Assembly: GCF_003885045.1 (NCBI RefSeq)
Contig: NZ_RHJS01000001.1
Location: forward strand, 62,001-126,000
Origin: Schaedlerella arabinosiphila
Lineage (GTDB): Bacteria; Bacillota; Clostridia; Lachnospirales; Lachnospiraceae
Length of the DNA stretch: 64,000 nt
Reading direction: 5' to 3'
The notes below the pieces were generated by a model. That model was given only the letters and a program-made list of their open reading frames with translations. It ran no database searches and was not told the DNA's origin. This document shows, in pieces, positions 27,246 through 35,818 of the stretch. Made by a program: the position numbers and the translations under genes. Numbering within the stretch: position 1 is the stretch's first letter; every line of letters starts with the position of its first letter.

Positions 27246-27877
27246 ATGTATTTGTTGCGGGCAGAAATGACTCCTGTTTTGTATCGGAGGAGGGCTTGTG
27301 AAGTCATGGTCAGTTATCGGGAACTGGCGGATTTTACGGATTTGGATGTGATCGGCTGCTTTATGAAACTGGAAAAGGAAGATCCTTTTGCGGTGCTGTC
27401 ATATCTGGTTTTATGGCAGATTGGTGTCGAAGGGATTACTTTGTATTGGAAAATGGAATAGGATTCGGAAACTTCCGTAATGCCTTGAACTTTTTGGAGG
27501 TTACAGGTATACTGAAGGTGTACGATCGCCGGTGCGACAAACAGCAGGATTGATTACAATGCGTTTGAAAAAGGAGAGGTGAGTATGTGTACTTTATTTG
27601 ACGAAATTGCAAAGGAAAGCGAAGCTATAGGAGAGGCTCGGGGCGAGGTACGAGGTGAGGCCCGCGGAATCATTGAAACAGGATATGATTATAAAATCCC
27701 GGAAAATGATATTTTGAAGAGGCTTCAGAACAAGCTGAATATATCTGTGAAGCAGGCAGAGGAATATCTCAATATGTTTAAAAAGCAAAGAGCAATATGA
27801 TCGAAATGAATGAAGGCCGTGGAGTAAAATCTGCGGCTTTTATTAATAGGATTATTGATTTATTTTCATATTATGTT
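27246..27877 (+). pseudogene. Scarred duplicate of the 25.8-27.2 kb segment
   Basis: 27246-27290 repeats about 45 bp of the recombinase gene (28470-28515, beginning GTATTTGTTGCGGGCAG). 27306-27410 repeats 25815-25920, then a deletion jumps to sequence like 26023-26137, and another jumps to 26873-27245. The result keeps the start of the small unknown gene and the last 73 codons of the Rpn gene. Both copies end with AGGATTATTGATTTATTTTC. These are leftovers of a tandem duplication; neither short frame is likely to be useful. Confidence 0.8.
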
Positions 27878-27950
27878 ATAGTATGAATTATATAAATAAC
27901 AAAAGAAAAATCTGCTCCGCAGATCAATAAACAAGAGAGGGGATGAGCCA

Positions 27951-28853
27951 ATGAACAGCATCTACGCATCCGATCAATTCTGTCAAGTCATTTGGCCGGA
28001 TTTTACAGCACATTTCCGCAACAAGTCTACAGAAGCATCCTACCGTACAGACGTCATTGAATTTATGTCCATTTATCAAATGGATCTTCTCCAGATCACG
28101 GACAGGACTGTAGAAGATTATTATGCAAAAATGCAGGAGAAAGTGGAAGCAGGGCTTGTTCAGCCAAGCACAATGGCAAAAAAATTCCGGGAGCTTCATT
28201 CACTGGCCGCATTTATATGCGAAGAACGGGATCGTTATCAAATCCCAGACGCATTCCAGGACTATTTTTTCCCATATTTAAACCATGTTGCCAAAATAGA
28301 GAGGCATGCAAAATCAATCCCGATCGATCACATTGACCAAATACTTGCAGTTGCCCAGGATGATGAAATGGCATACTGTATTTTTGTCCTTATGCAGCGT
28401 GCAGGACTCTCCTCAACGGAGATCGCCGAGTTAAAGGTAGAAGATTTTTCTGCGTATGATAATGGTGTTTATGTATTTGTTGCGGGCAGAAATGACTCCT
28501 GTTTTGTACCGGAGGATGCATTTATCATTTTGCAAAAATATCTGGCCTCCAGGACGGCGCATGAATATCTTTTTTATAACAGCAGAGGAAATAAGCTGAA
28601 TACAATGTACATCAGCCGTCTGATGAAAAAATATACAAAAGCGGCAGGCGTTCCTGGATACAGCGCGGAGGCTTTAAGAAATTCCTGCGCGGTTACCATG
28701 TTTGCTTATAATGCGAGTCCGGAACAGGTAGCAAAGCAGATAGGAGTTACAGAAATCCAGATCAAACGCTATAAGAACATGGCATACCGCGACAGCCTGA
28801 TGCGTGCGGCTAACGGGCTTGTGAAGATACGTGTAGAGCTTCCGGAAAAATAG
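27951..28853 (+). CDS. Tyrosine-recombinase-like protein lacking key residues, 300 aa
   Basis: N-terminal SAM-like core-binding domain (FRNKSTEASYRTDVIEFMSI) and C-terminal catalytic-type fold. Box I, normally G-x-R-x-x-E-L, reads MQRAGLSSTEIAELKVEDF, so the catalytic Arg is Ser. Box II, normally H-x-L-R, reads SAEALRNSCA: Arg kept, His lost. The normal LGH motif reads IGVTEI; the nucleophile Tyr in KRYKN is present. RBS AGAGGGGATG precedes ATG 27951. It may be a DNA-binding protein evolved from an integrase. It lies between protein B and the E1/E2 genes in a common orientation. Confidence 0.8.
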   Translation: MNSIYASDQFCQVIWPDFTAHFRNKSTEASYRTDVIEFMSIYQMDLLQITDRTVEDYYAKMQEKVEAGLVQPSTMAKKFRELHSLAAFICEERDRYQIPDAFQDYFFPYLNHVAKIERHAKSIPIDHIDQILAVAQDDEMAYCIFVLMQRAGLSSTEIAELKVEDFSAYDNGVYVFVAGRNDSCFVPEDAFIILQKYLASRTAHEYLFYNSRGNKLNTMYISRLMKKYTKAAGVPGYSAEALRNSCAVTMFAYNASPEQVAKQIGVTEIQIKRYKNMAYRDSLMRAANGLVKIRVELPEK

Positions 28854-28952
28854 CAGGGACTCATATTTTGACTTTTTTCGAGAGCTGCAATATAATCATC
28901 ATATAGTACATTTTTTCATCTTTTTGTTCTTTATGAACATAAGAATATGCAG

Positions 28953-29034
28953 AATCCCTGGAAACAGGTTTTTATCTTTTAACGAAGGGACTGCATGAAA
29001 AAATGCGGCATCTGGTTTCCAGGTGCTTTTTTAT
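28953..29034 (+). terminator. Long hairpin with T-run after the recombinase-like gene
   Basis: CCTGGAAAC (28955-28963) pairs with GTTTCCAGG (29014-29022 region) and is followed by TGCTTTTTTATTC. A smaller GCAT/ATGC hairpin lies inside. Acts as a Rho-independent terminator or a structured leader. Confidence 0.6.
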
Positions 29035-29071
29035 TCTATAGGAAAATTCGGAGAAGTTTCCTATAGAATAA
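29031..29071. repeat. Perfect 15-bp inverted repeat
   Basis: TTATTCTATAGGAAA (29031-29045) and TTTCCTATAGAATAA (29057-29071) with an 11-base loop. GTTATTCTATAAAATTG near 29161 partly repeats one arm just before the next gene. It may be an operator or recombination site; the rest of 28854-29197 shows no gene. Confidence 0.7.
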
Positions 29072-29197
29072 AAACCCTCCGGGGGATGCGCACTGCGGCG
29101 TACAATGTAGATGTCGTGATGCGACCGCCGTAGGCGCGAGTTTCGCAAGCGAAACTCTTTGTTATTCTATAAAATTGATAAAAGGAGGTCGTTGTTT

Positions 29198-29296
29198 ATG
29201 CAGACAACAAATGCAGCAGCCAAAATAATGAAACGGAGCAAGAAACCTGCATCTCAGCAATTTTATCTCTATAGCGAGGAGGTACGGGATGGCTGA
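29198..29296 (+). CDS. Small basic protein (32 aa), coupled to next gene
   Basis: ATG 29198 follows AAAGGAGGTC with ideal spacing. Product starts MQTTNAAAKIMKRSKKPASQ and ends EEVRDG. Its stop overlaps the start of the next gene in the string ATGGCTGA. It could be a real small protein or a leader ORF that sets translation of the cassette. Not recognised. Confidence 0.55.
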   Translation: MQTTNAAAKIMKRSKKPASQQFYLYSEEVRDG

Positions 29297-29882
29297 TCTG
29301 AGAGAACAGGAAATGGATCAGGAGATCATAGGTTTCATGGCCTGTCATGGAATGGCAGGCCGGAGTGATTATTATAACTATCATGCGGCGCTTGGCTTCT
29401 ACTGCGCCTATTCCGCAGATGCGTTCCGACTTGCGGAAATAGTGGAGGATGGAGAGATATTTGATGAATATGAGGTGAGCGCAGTCATAAAAAAACTGTA
29501 CCTGTCTCATAAAACACTGCGTTACTTTCAGCAGCAGTTAAATCTCGGGCTCTATCGGTTTGACACAGCAGAAACAGTTGTCATGACAGAAAGTACATTG
29601 GAAAAAGGCAGGATAATAGGAAGTAGGGAGAACGCGATAGAAACGGCACAGAAATGGCTCAACAGATTTTTAAGATCCGGAGAGCCTAAATATAAGAAGA
29701 GTTCTGATGAAAAAGGAGATGCCTTGATTTCTCAGAACTTTTTTTTATATGAAGCGGCTGTTTTTATCCTGTATCTGGCAGGAGAGGAGATTGATTATCA
29801 TTTTATTATGAACAAAGGGAATCATGGAAAGACAAGAGGGAAAGCAAATGTTTATTATGGACCAGGATTTGAAACTAAATGA
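29289..29882 (+). CDS. Unknown cassette protein (197 aa)
   Basis: Begins MADLREQEMDQEIIGFMACH; soluble, helical, Tyr-rich around YYNYHAALGFYCAYSADAFR. No recognised domain. Translation is coupled to the 32-codon ORF through an 8-base overlap, and its end overlaps the PP-loop gene downstream. Position in the operon suggests it belongs to the E1/E2/JAB cassette. Confidence 0.75.
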   Translation: MADLREQEMDQEIIGFMACHGMAGRSDYYNYHAALGFYCAYSADAFRLAEIVEDGEIFDEYEVSAVIKKLYLSHKTLRYFQQQLNLGLYRFDTAETVVMTESTLEKGRIIGSRENAIETAQKWLNRFLRSGEPKYKKSSDEKGDALISQNFFLYEAAVFILYLAGEEIDYHFIMNKGNHGKTRGKANVYYGPGFETK

Positions 29883-30801
29883 ATGGCAGTTTGCGCAAAG
29901 GAAATATCTCCCTTATGATGCAAAGGTCTATTTATCCAGGATGAGAATTTGGGACTGGTATGAATCCCATGACGGGGATGTCTATGTTTCCTTTTCAGGC
30001 GGGCTGGATTCTACGGTCCTTGTGGATCTGGTGCGCAAGACCGTGGGAAAAATACCGCTTATTTTTGTGAACACAGGATTAGAATATCCGGAGATTATAT
30101 CTTTTGTCTCCCGATATGATGATGTAACTGTATTGAAACCGAGAATGTCCTTCCGGGATGTGCTGCGTGTCTGTGGTTATCCGCTGATCAGCAAAGAAAC
30201 TGCATCTAAGATCCGAAAACTGCGGCACGGGAACTTAAGCGAGCGTTATCGGAACTACCTTCTACACGGAGATGAAAGGGGGAATTTTGGGAAGCTGGCT
30301 GAAAAATGGAAATTTTTAATTCATGCACCATTTGATATCAGCGAAGAATGCTGCACTATCATGAAAAAACAGCCATTTGATCAGTATAACAGGGAAACCG
30401 GGCGAGTGCCGTATATCGGGATTACTCAGGATGAAGGTTTTCGAAGACAGAGGGATTACAACAAATATGGATGTAATGTATATAGTACGGACCATCCGCG
30501 GTCACGTCCCCTCGGGTTCTGGACCCGCCAGGACATATTACGGTATATATCAGAAAACCGACTGCATTTTTGCAGTATATACGGAAAAATTATTTTTAAA
30601 AACGGTATTTATCAGAATACCGGTGTCAGGAGGAGCGGCTGTGTCTATTGCTGTATGGGATGCCATCTGGAAACACGCCCCAATCGTTTTGAACGGATGA
30701 AGGCGGAGAACCATTCACTTTATGATTACTGTATGCGTCCGCTGTACAGCGGAGGCCTGGGGTTCGATTATGTACTGAATTATTGTGGTTTTGTACATTA
30801 G
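29848..30801 (+). CDS. PP-loop ATPase, PAPS-reductase-like (317 aa)
   Basis: N-type ATP pyrophosphatase: VSFSGGLDSTVLVDLV at residues ~48-63 is the PP-loop SGGxDS. IFVNTGLEYPE and GITQDEGFRRQRDY follow the PAPS/adenylyl-sulfate reductase pattern, and GCVYCCMGCHLE near residue ~262 is a Cys cluster that could bind Zn or Fe-S. Family enzymes activate sulfate or a carbonyl with ATP; phage-defence and nucleic-acid-modifying relatives (DndC, for example) exist. I prefer ATG 29848 (AGAGGGA upstream) over ATG 29824. It overlaps the preceding gene by 35 bases. A second PP-loop gene is at 39650. Confidence 0.85.
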   Translation: MFIMDQDLKLNEWQFAQRKYLPYDAKVYLSRMRIWDWYESHDGDVYVSFSGGLDSTVLVDLVRKTVGKIPLIFVNTGLEYPEIISFVSRYDDVTVLKPRMSFRDVLRVCGYPLISKETASKIRKLRHGNLSERYRNYLLHGDERGNFGKLAEKWKFLIHAPFDISEECCTIMKKQPFDQYNRETGRVPYIGITQDEGFRRQRDYNKYGCNVYSTDHPRSRPLGFWTRQDILRYISENRLHFCSIYGKIIFKNGIYQNTGVRRSGCVYCCMGCHLETRPNRFERMKAENHSLYDYCMRPLYSGGLGFDYVLNYCGFVH

Positions 30802-30873
30802 AAGAAGACGTCAGGATTGCAGGAAATCTGCAGTCAGAAACGGACAGCCATGTGAAAAAAGAGGAGGAAATGC

Positions 30874-31134
30874 ATGAAATTTGATGCAGGATATTTAGCG
30901 GCGGCGATTCTTGAAATGGAAGAGAAGGGGCCGGAGCCAAATGACGAATACAGACAGGTTTTGCGGATCGTATCCGGAAATAAAAAATATTTTGCAAAAG
31001 CAACATTAGAGGACATTGCAGAGCTGTTGGAAAATCTGAACGAAATCCTTTCCAGGGAATTTCAGGAGGATTTCCCGATGATTGATCTAAAGAATATGCC
31101 TAAAAGCAGCGTTTCCATAAGAAGGGCAATATAA
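30874..31134 (+). CDS. Unknown small protein (86 aa)
   Basis: ATG 30874 follows AGAGGAGGAAATGC. Acidic helical protein beginning MKFDAGYLAAAILEMEEKGP, with no recognised motif. It is flanked by the PP-loop gene and the E2-like gene on the same strand with short gaps. Possibly equivalent to one of the small accessory PRTRC proteins, but no signature supports that. Confidence 0.65.
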   Translation: MKFDAGYLAAAILEMEEKGPEPNDEYRQVLRIVSGNKKYFAKATLEDIAELLENLNEILSREFQEDFPMIDLKNMPKSSVSIRRAI

Positions 31135-31256
31135 AGCTGCAGGGCATTCGGCAAGTAAAATAGCGGCTGCAGTCATCTGGCCTCCCGCCATCAGGCGGCT
31201 CTTTAAGAGGCAGATGCGTTACAATTCGCGGCCGTCCAGGAAAAAAGGAGGACAAT

Positions 31257-31952
31257 ATGCAGATAAAAGCTACCTGGGACAACAAACGCTTCGGAGGAGA
31301 TTATTACCGGGCCGTACGCGTGGAACTGATTGATGATAGCGGAATCCACACTGCAAAATATGTGGATGCGGAACATTTTCTGAATGCGCTGAACGGCGCC
31401 AAAGTAAAGGAGGACAATTTCTGCAGGATCGGTAAGCTCCCGCAGCATTATTATGACGGTGCAATAAAAAGAGATTCAGAAATGGCAATCAGCGGTAAGA
31501 TCCAGATGATCGTTCCGCCGGCAAAAACAGTCGTGCAGTTTGAGAATACGCGGTATGAAATCCCGTTTCCTGCACTGCTGTTTTTTTATTCCATACAAAA
31601 GGGAAAGGTTATGAACACAAAAATCTATGCGCTGAAAGGAGGACAGTGGAACGAAAAATCGGTTTTGTATAATTATCCCTATGGGAATGTGAATACTTCT
31701 TCCCACATCGTATGCTGGGGAACCAATGTGCTGCCGGAGATTACAGACCTGCAGAAGCTGGATGTGATCTGCTCCATGTTTTACACCAGCCCATGCAATA
31801 ATGATTTATATACGGCAGGAAAGTCCACTGTATGGAAGATAGAAAACCTGAGGAATGTATTTGAACAACTGAAAAAAAGGCAGAATTTTCCGGATGAGAT
31901 TCTGGTGAACAGCGGCAAGGGAACCGTCGGAAGCTTGTGGAAGGATTTTTAG
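31257..31952 (+). CDS. E2-like protein, PRTRC protein B / prokaryotic E2 family D (231 aa)
   Basis: E2-fold proteins carry ubiquitin-like modifiers; family D is defined by its link to PRTRC ThiF/JAB genes. Seen here: FPALLFFYSIQKGKVMNTKI, then YALKGGQW, and the hallmark NYPYGNVNTSSHIVCWGTNV near residues 140-160, matching the N-P-N-V...VC-x-G loop of the family; Cys in VCWGT is the candidate active residue. RBS GGAGGACAAT precedes ATG 31257. Next gene (Ubl-JAB) starts 20 bases after the stop. The assignment is by motif and neighbours; no alignment was run. Confidence 0.75.
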   Translation: MQIKATWDNKRFGGDYYRAVRVELIDDSGIHTAKYVDAEHFLNALNGAKVKEDNFCRIGKLPQHYYDGAIKRDSEMAISGKIQMIVPPAKTVVQFENTRYEIPFPALLFFYSIQKGKVMNTKIYALKGGQWNEKSVLYNYPYGNVNTSSHIVCWGTNVLPEITDLQKLDVICSMFYTSPCNNDLYTAGKSTVWKIENLRNVFEQLKKRQNFPDEILVNSGKGTVGSLWKDF

Positions 31953-31971
31953 GATGAAGAGGAGGACGAAA

Positions 31972-33459
31972 ATGAACGATTTATTTTCCGCATTTGGAAT
32001 TGAGGAAGAGGAACTGCAGGGCTTGGAAAAGAAGCCTGCGGCAAAGAAAGAAAAAAAGAAAAAAGAGAATAAGACAACAGCAAAGTATAAGCTGCCGATC
32101 CAATTCTGCGGAGGACATCTGCGCAGGGTCTTTACGGACGTGAATGAGACCGCATGGAGTGAAGAGAAGCTGAAGAGCGAAATACGCCGTACCTTCCGGG
32201 AATTGGCAGGCATTTATTTTAAGATTCATGTTTTAGATGTAAAAGAAGGATCTGAAAATATCGGCACCTATGTCAAACCGGAGATTCTCTACAGCGCATT
32301 TACACAGGATGAAAAACTAGAATTTCCGCTGGAAGTCGTTGCCGGCGAGAAAACATTGTGGGCAGATACGAAGATCTCTCTGGATGAGATCCGCAGGCTG
32401 TGGATACAGGAGCATCCGGAATATGAAGGCTGCAAGTTCCAATACGATGAAAAGCAGAAACTGCTGATTCCGTTTATGGATCAGAGCGCACCGCGCGGCA
32501 AGGCGTACACGCTTCCTGTGACGGTTGGATATCTGGATATTCAGGAAACCTATCAGGCGGAGGATTTTGAGACCGCGGAAGTAACCATGGAAGCACTTCG
32601 GGAAAAATATTCCGAAAAGTATCCGGAATTTTCCAAATGCGGGTTTGCCTATCAGGAGGGACTGAATCTTTTATTTCCGGTTCCGGAAAAAGAAGATGCG
32701 AAAGGAAATTCAAACATATCCCTACCGGTAGAGCTCAAAGCGGGCGGATTTTCTATCCTGGTACAGCCGGAAGACTTCCATGGCCAGAACTCGGCAACGC
32801 TGGACGAGATCCGGGAAGTCCTGGAAGCCACCTATCCGGAATATTCCAAGGAGCGTACGGAGATGCTTTATGATAAACAGCATTTTGTGGTTCCGATCTT
32901 AAAGAGCTCCAGGAAGGGGCTTCAGATTTTTTCGAATGACCCGGAATGGCGGCATGAGATCAAAAAGGACAAAAATCGGGAGAAATGGCGTGTAGAAACG
33001 ACCCCGTTCGGAATTTTCCGGCGCAATATCTCGGCGGGAGGAGCCGTCAGATTTGAAATGACCGCACCGAAGATACCCTGGGAGCTGATTGCGGAGACAG
33101 AACGCGTTTTTAAGAGGAACCCGGTCAATGAATACGCTGTACAGATCTTCTTTGACAGAAAAACAAGAGGCTATGAGCTCTATGAACCGGAACAGCAAAC
33201 GACTCCCGGTACCGTCGTATTCCGCAGAAATATGAAAATGGAACGGGAAAAGGTTCTGGTCATGGATATACACAGCCATGGACGGTTCAATGCCTTTTTC
33301 TCCGGGGTTGATAACAGTGATGAAAAAGGAATCCGGCTGTATATGGTCATCGGAAACCTGGACCAAAGGGAACATACATATGCACTGCGCGCGGGGATGG
33401 CGGGGTTCTTCGGGACACTGTCCCTGCCGCAGATATTCGTACAGGAAGGAACTGCTTAA
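31972..33459 (+). CDS. Tandem ubiquitin-like repeats fused to a JAB/JAMM peptidase (495 aa)
   Basis: Order: a Lys-rich start (residues 20-37), four related blocks (~38-105, ~116-168, ~179-237, ~249-310), then a C-terminal JAB domain (~385-490). Blocks 2-4 share a beta hairpin, then S/T-x-(D/E)-(E/A)-(I/L)-R...(H/K/T)YPE(Y/F/E): SLDEIRRLWIQEHPEYEGC, TMEALREKYSEKYPEFSKC, TLDEIREVLEATYPEYSKE. Each ends in a strand (LLIPF, LLFPV, FVVPI). This fits PRTRC protein C (Prok_Ub). The JAB has MDIHSHGRFNAFFSGVDNSD with His434, His436 and Asp447 as zinc ligands. ATG 31972 follows AGAGGAGG; the ATG 18 bases earlier is less likely. It may be self-processed into Ubl units, which is inference. Confidence 0.75.
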   Translation: MNDLFSAFGIEEEELQGLEKKPAAKKEKKKKENKTTAKYKLPIQFCGGHLRRVFTDVNETAWSEEKLKSEIRRTFRELAGIYFKIHVLDVKEGSENIGTYVKPEILYSAFTQDEKLEFPLEVVAGEKTLWADTKISLDEIRRLWIQEHPEYEGCKFQYDEKQKLLIPFMDQSAPRGKAYTLPVTVGYLDIQETYQAEDFETAEVTMEALREKYSEKYPEFSKCGFAYQEGLNLLFPVPEKEDAKGNSNISLPVELKAGGFSILVQPEDFHGQNSATLDEIREVLEATYPEYSKERTEMLYDKQHFVVPILKSSRKGLQIFSNDPEWRHEIKKDKNREKWRVETTPFGIFRRNISAGGAVRFEMTAPKIPWELIAETERVFKRNPVNEYAVQIFFDRKTRGYELYEPEQQTTPGTVVFRRNMKMEREKVLVMDIHSHGRFNAFFSGVDNSDEKGIRLYMVIGNLDQREHTYALRAGMAGFFGTLSLPQIFVQEGTA

Positions 33460-33474
33460 AAAGGAGGATATAGA

Positions 33475-34167
33475 ATGTCAAAATTTAACATAATTATTGT
33501 AGGATGCGGCGGCACAGGAGGAAATTTTATCAAGGAACTGGGGCGATTTCTTTATCGGAACAGTATGCGGCAATATTGCCGCATACTGCTGGCCGACGGC
33601 GACCTGGTAGAAGAGAGCAATATTTCAAGGCAGCCGTTTCTTCCCCAGGATGTGGGGCGGAAAAAAGCGGAAGTCATGTCCGAGATCCTGCAGGAAGCCT
33701 TCCAGGTTTCCTGTGAATATTATCCGGAATATATAGACAGCGTCTCAGACCTGAGTAAATTTGAAGACAAAAATATGGTTATGCTGCTGGTCGGATGCGT
33801 GGATAACCACGCCTGCAGGAAGGTGATGCATGACTATTTCCAGTCGGCCGAGTCCTGTTTTTATCTGGATGCAGCCAATGAGTATTCCGCAGGCGAAGTG
33901 GTGGCGGCAGTGCGTATTGATGGGACCGAACTGAGTCCGGACAGAGTGCATTACTTTCCAGAGATTCTCGAGGATGTGTCTGTTCCAAGAAGATGGGAAA
34001 GCTGCCAGCAAACAAATATATCGTCGCCTCAGCATCTGCTGACCAATCTTTTTGCTGCCAATATACTGCTGAAATGTACGGTAGAGTTTTTATCCGGCGA
34101 CGAATGGGAGGGCGGAATCTATTATTTTGATACCTTTAAAGGATTTCTGCGTTTTCAGGAGGTGTGA
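33475..34167 (+). CDS. ThiF/E1-like activating enzyme (230 aa)
   Basis: E1-like adenylating enzyme that would activate a ubiquitin-like tail. Rossmann nucleotide site IIIVGCGGTGGNFIKEL (residues 6-22), then LLADGDLVEESNISRQPF with Asp41, Asp43, Asn49 and Arg52, the conserved E1 ATP-site residues, and KKAEV with Lys near 63. It fits the PRTRC ThiF group in length (no extra Cys domain). ATG 33475 follows AAGGAGGATATAG and lies 15 bases past the Ubl-JAB stop. A possible catalytic Cys is in ESCQQTN, unproven. Confidence 0.88.
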   Translation: MSKFNIIIVGCGGTGGNFIKELGRFLYRNSMRQYCRILLADGDLVEESNISRQPFLPQDVGRKKAEVMSEILQEAFQVSCEYYPEYIDSVSDLSKFEDKNMVMLLVGCVDNHACRKVMHDYFQSAESCFYLDAANEYSAGEVVAAVRIDGTELSPDRVHYFPEILEDVSVPRRWESCQQTNISSPQHLLTNLFAANILLKCTVEFLSGDEWEGGIYYFDTFKGFLRFQEV

Positions 34168-34170
34168 TGG

Positions 34171-34998
34171 ATGGACAGGCAGAAACTGGCACGCATAACC
34201 ACTGCGCCTTTTCCAAGGGAGTGGGACGAATGGGAAGCCTGGCTGACAGATGACGGACGGCATACGTTTTATGTGCTGATGCTGGGATTCGCTTATTTCA
34301 AAAAGCTGACCGCCGGGGAAATCAAGATACCTTTCCACAATGTCCGTTTTCCGCAAATGCGAAACAGGCTGAATGATGTGTATCAGATCTTGCAGATGAC
34401 AGGAGAAGCACTGTTGTTCTCGATGCCGGAGTGGTCGTCTTTCAACCTGGAAATAATCGACTTGGCCGGAATAGAAGAACTTACGGGAACAGAATGGGAG
34501 TTTTGGCTCCAAATGGATGACAGTTCCAGAAAAGAAAGCCTGATAGATCATCAAAGCCGGCTGTTCTTCGGTAAACAGTTGGAGCTGTTCCGCCAGATGC
34601 CGGAACCGGTTCTGGACAGCATGGATTTTCAATTTGGAAGGGAGACCGTCTATTTGACCAGCAAAAGACTGGCGGACTATCTATGGTTTACGGACGAAAA
34701 CCCGCAGATTATTGGCAACCAGTTCTCACAGGAGAACAGGCAGATTCAGAACGCGCTGTCAACTCTGAGATTTCCTGTATGGAAGGACTGGAGAAAAGCA
34801 TGGACCTTAAAGAAGGAAGAGTATATCATCGGATTTTGTTTTGGCGCAGACCTGGATGACGAAATTTCCTATAAGGATTTAAACTGGAATTTTTTTACTG
34901 CTCTGTATGTACTGGAAAAGCTGCTGGATCTGGCAGATGAGATATTCGATTTTACTGCAGAGGCATTACAAAGAAGAGGTGAAGAGGATGAATTTTAA
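34171..34998 (+). CDS. Unknown cassette protein (275 aa)
   Basis: Begins MDRQKLARITTAPFPREWDE; soluble, Trp-rich, acidic. It starts 3 bases after the E1 stop and overlaps the next gene by 11 bases, so it is firmly within the operon. No recognised motif, and no relation was seen to the two large proteins. Function unknown. Confidence 0.75.
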   Translation: MDRQKLARITTAPFPREWDEWEAWLTDDGRHTFYVLMLGFAYFKKLTAGEIKIPFHNVRFPQMRNRLNDVYQILQMTGEALLFSMPEWSSFNLEIIDLAGIEELTGTEWEFWLQMDDSSRKESLIDHQSRLFFGKQLELFRQMPEPVLDSMDFQFGRETVYLTSKRLADYLWFTDENPQIIGNQFSQENRQIQNALSTLRFPVWKDWRKAWTLKKEEYIIGFCFGADLDDEISYKDLNWNFFTALYVLEKLLDLADEIFDFTAEALQRRGEEDEF

Positions 34999-35818
34999 AG
35001 AAATTATGGAAATTGACAGGCATCCGTTTTCTGAACAGTGGGAAAAAAGTTTTTATGAGAATCTTTTATGCTTTATAAATACGGATATATTTTTTGTGCT
35101 GTCAATCCTGCTGATTCAACGTTTTCTGGAAAAATTCAACCAAAAATACGGTACGGAAATGTACATTGTTGACAATGACAGTAAATGGTTTTTACTCGAT
35201 TACATAAAAGAACTGTCAGAATACGATGATGGGATAGAGTTTATGGCCGAATATAAGGAAAACTGTTGGAATCTGTTTGCGGATATGGCATTTCAGGCAC
35301 ATTTCGAAATCATACATATCCAAATCGAATACAATGAATGGGATATCCCTCAGTATGGAAGGAAAACATACCTTAAAAGAAAACTGCGGCAGGTCGAGCC
35401 GTCCTGGAGGCCTTTCATCCTGAAGAATCTGAATTTGATCCAGGATGCACGCTGTATGGAGGACGGCGAAGTCTATATCCTCCGGAACCGGGAAATATAT
35501 ATCTACCATACCTTCTGTGAAAAATTTGGCGGGTTCGTGGACACGTACCTGAGAAAAGAGCGGGAGGCGCTGGATACGGTGGTCAGTGACCTGGAATATC
35601 CCTTATTTTTTCAGTCGGAACACAGCCATGGTTTTCTGGGAGAATATTATTATATTTGTTTCGATACAGGCTACAATGGTTATGGTTTTCTGGATATAAC
35701 CTGCTTAAATTTTACATGGACCCTGTCCTGTTTCGTGTTCCGGCTTTTGTTCGAAGATTTTAAAAACAAGGTAAGAGAAACAATCAGGGGAGACACGGAA
35801 TTGAGGATAGAGCAATGA
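34988..35818 (+). CDS. Unknown cassette protein (276 aa)
   Basis: ATG 34988 (MNFKEIMEIDRHPFSEQWEK) overlaps the preceding stop; the ORF is open further upstream but only this start is preceded by GAGG at proper distance. Contains FFVLSILLIQRFLEKF near the N-terminus and FTWTLSCFVFRLLF near the end; neither is a confident membrane segment. It ends 4 bases into the helicase gene (ATGAGG overlap). No known family. Confidence 0.75.
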   Translation: MNFKEIMEIDRHPFSEQWEKSFYENLLCFINTDIFFVLSILLIQRFLEKFNQKYGTEMYIVDNDSKWFLLDYIKELSEYDDGIEFMAEYKENCWNLFADMAFQAHFEIIHIQIEYNEWDIPQYGRKTYLKRKLRQVEPSWRPFILKNLNLIQDARCMEDGEVYILRNREIYIYHTFCEKFGGFVDTYLRKEREALDTVVSDLEYPLFFQSEHSHGFLGEYYYICFDTGYNGYGFLDITCLNFTWTLSCFVFRLLFEDFKNKVRETIRGDTELRIEQ

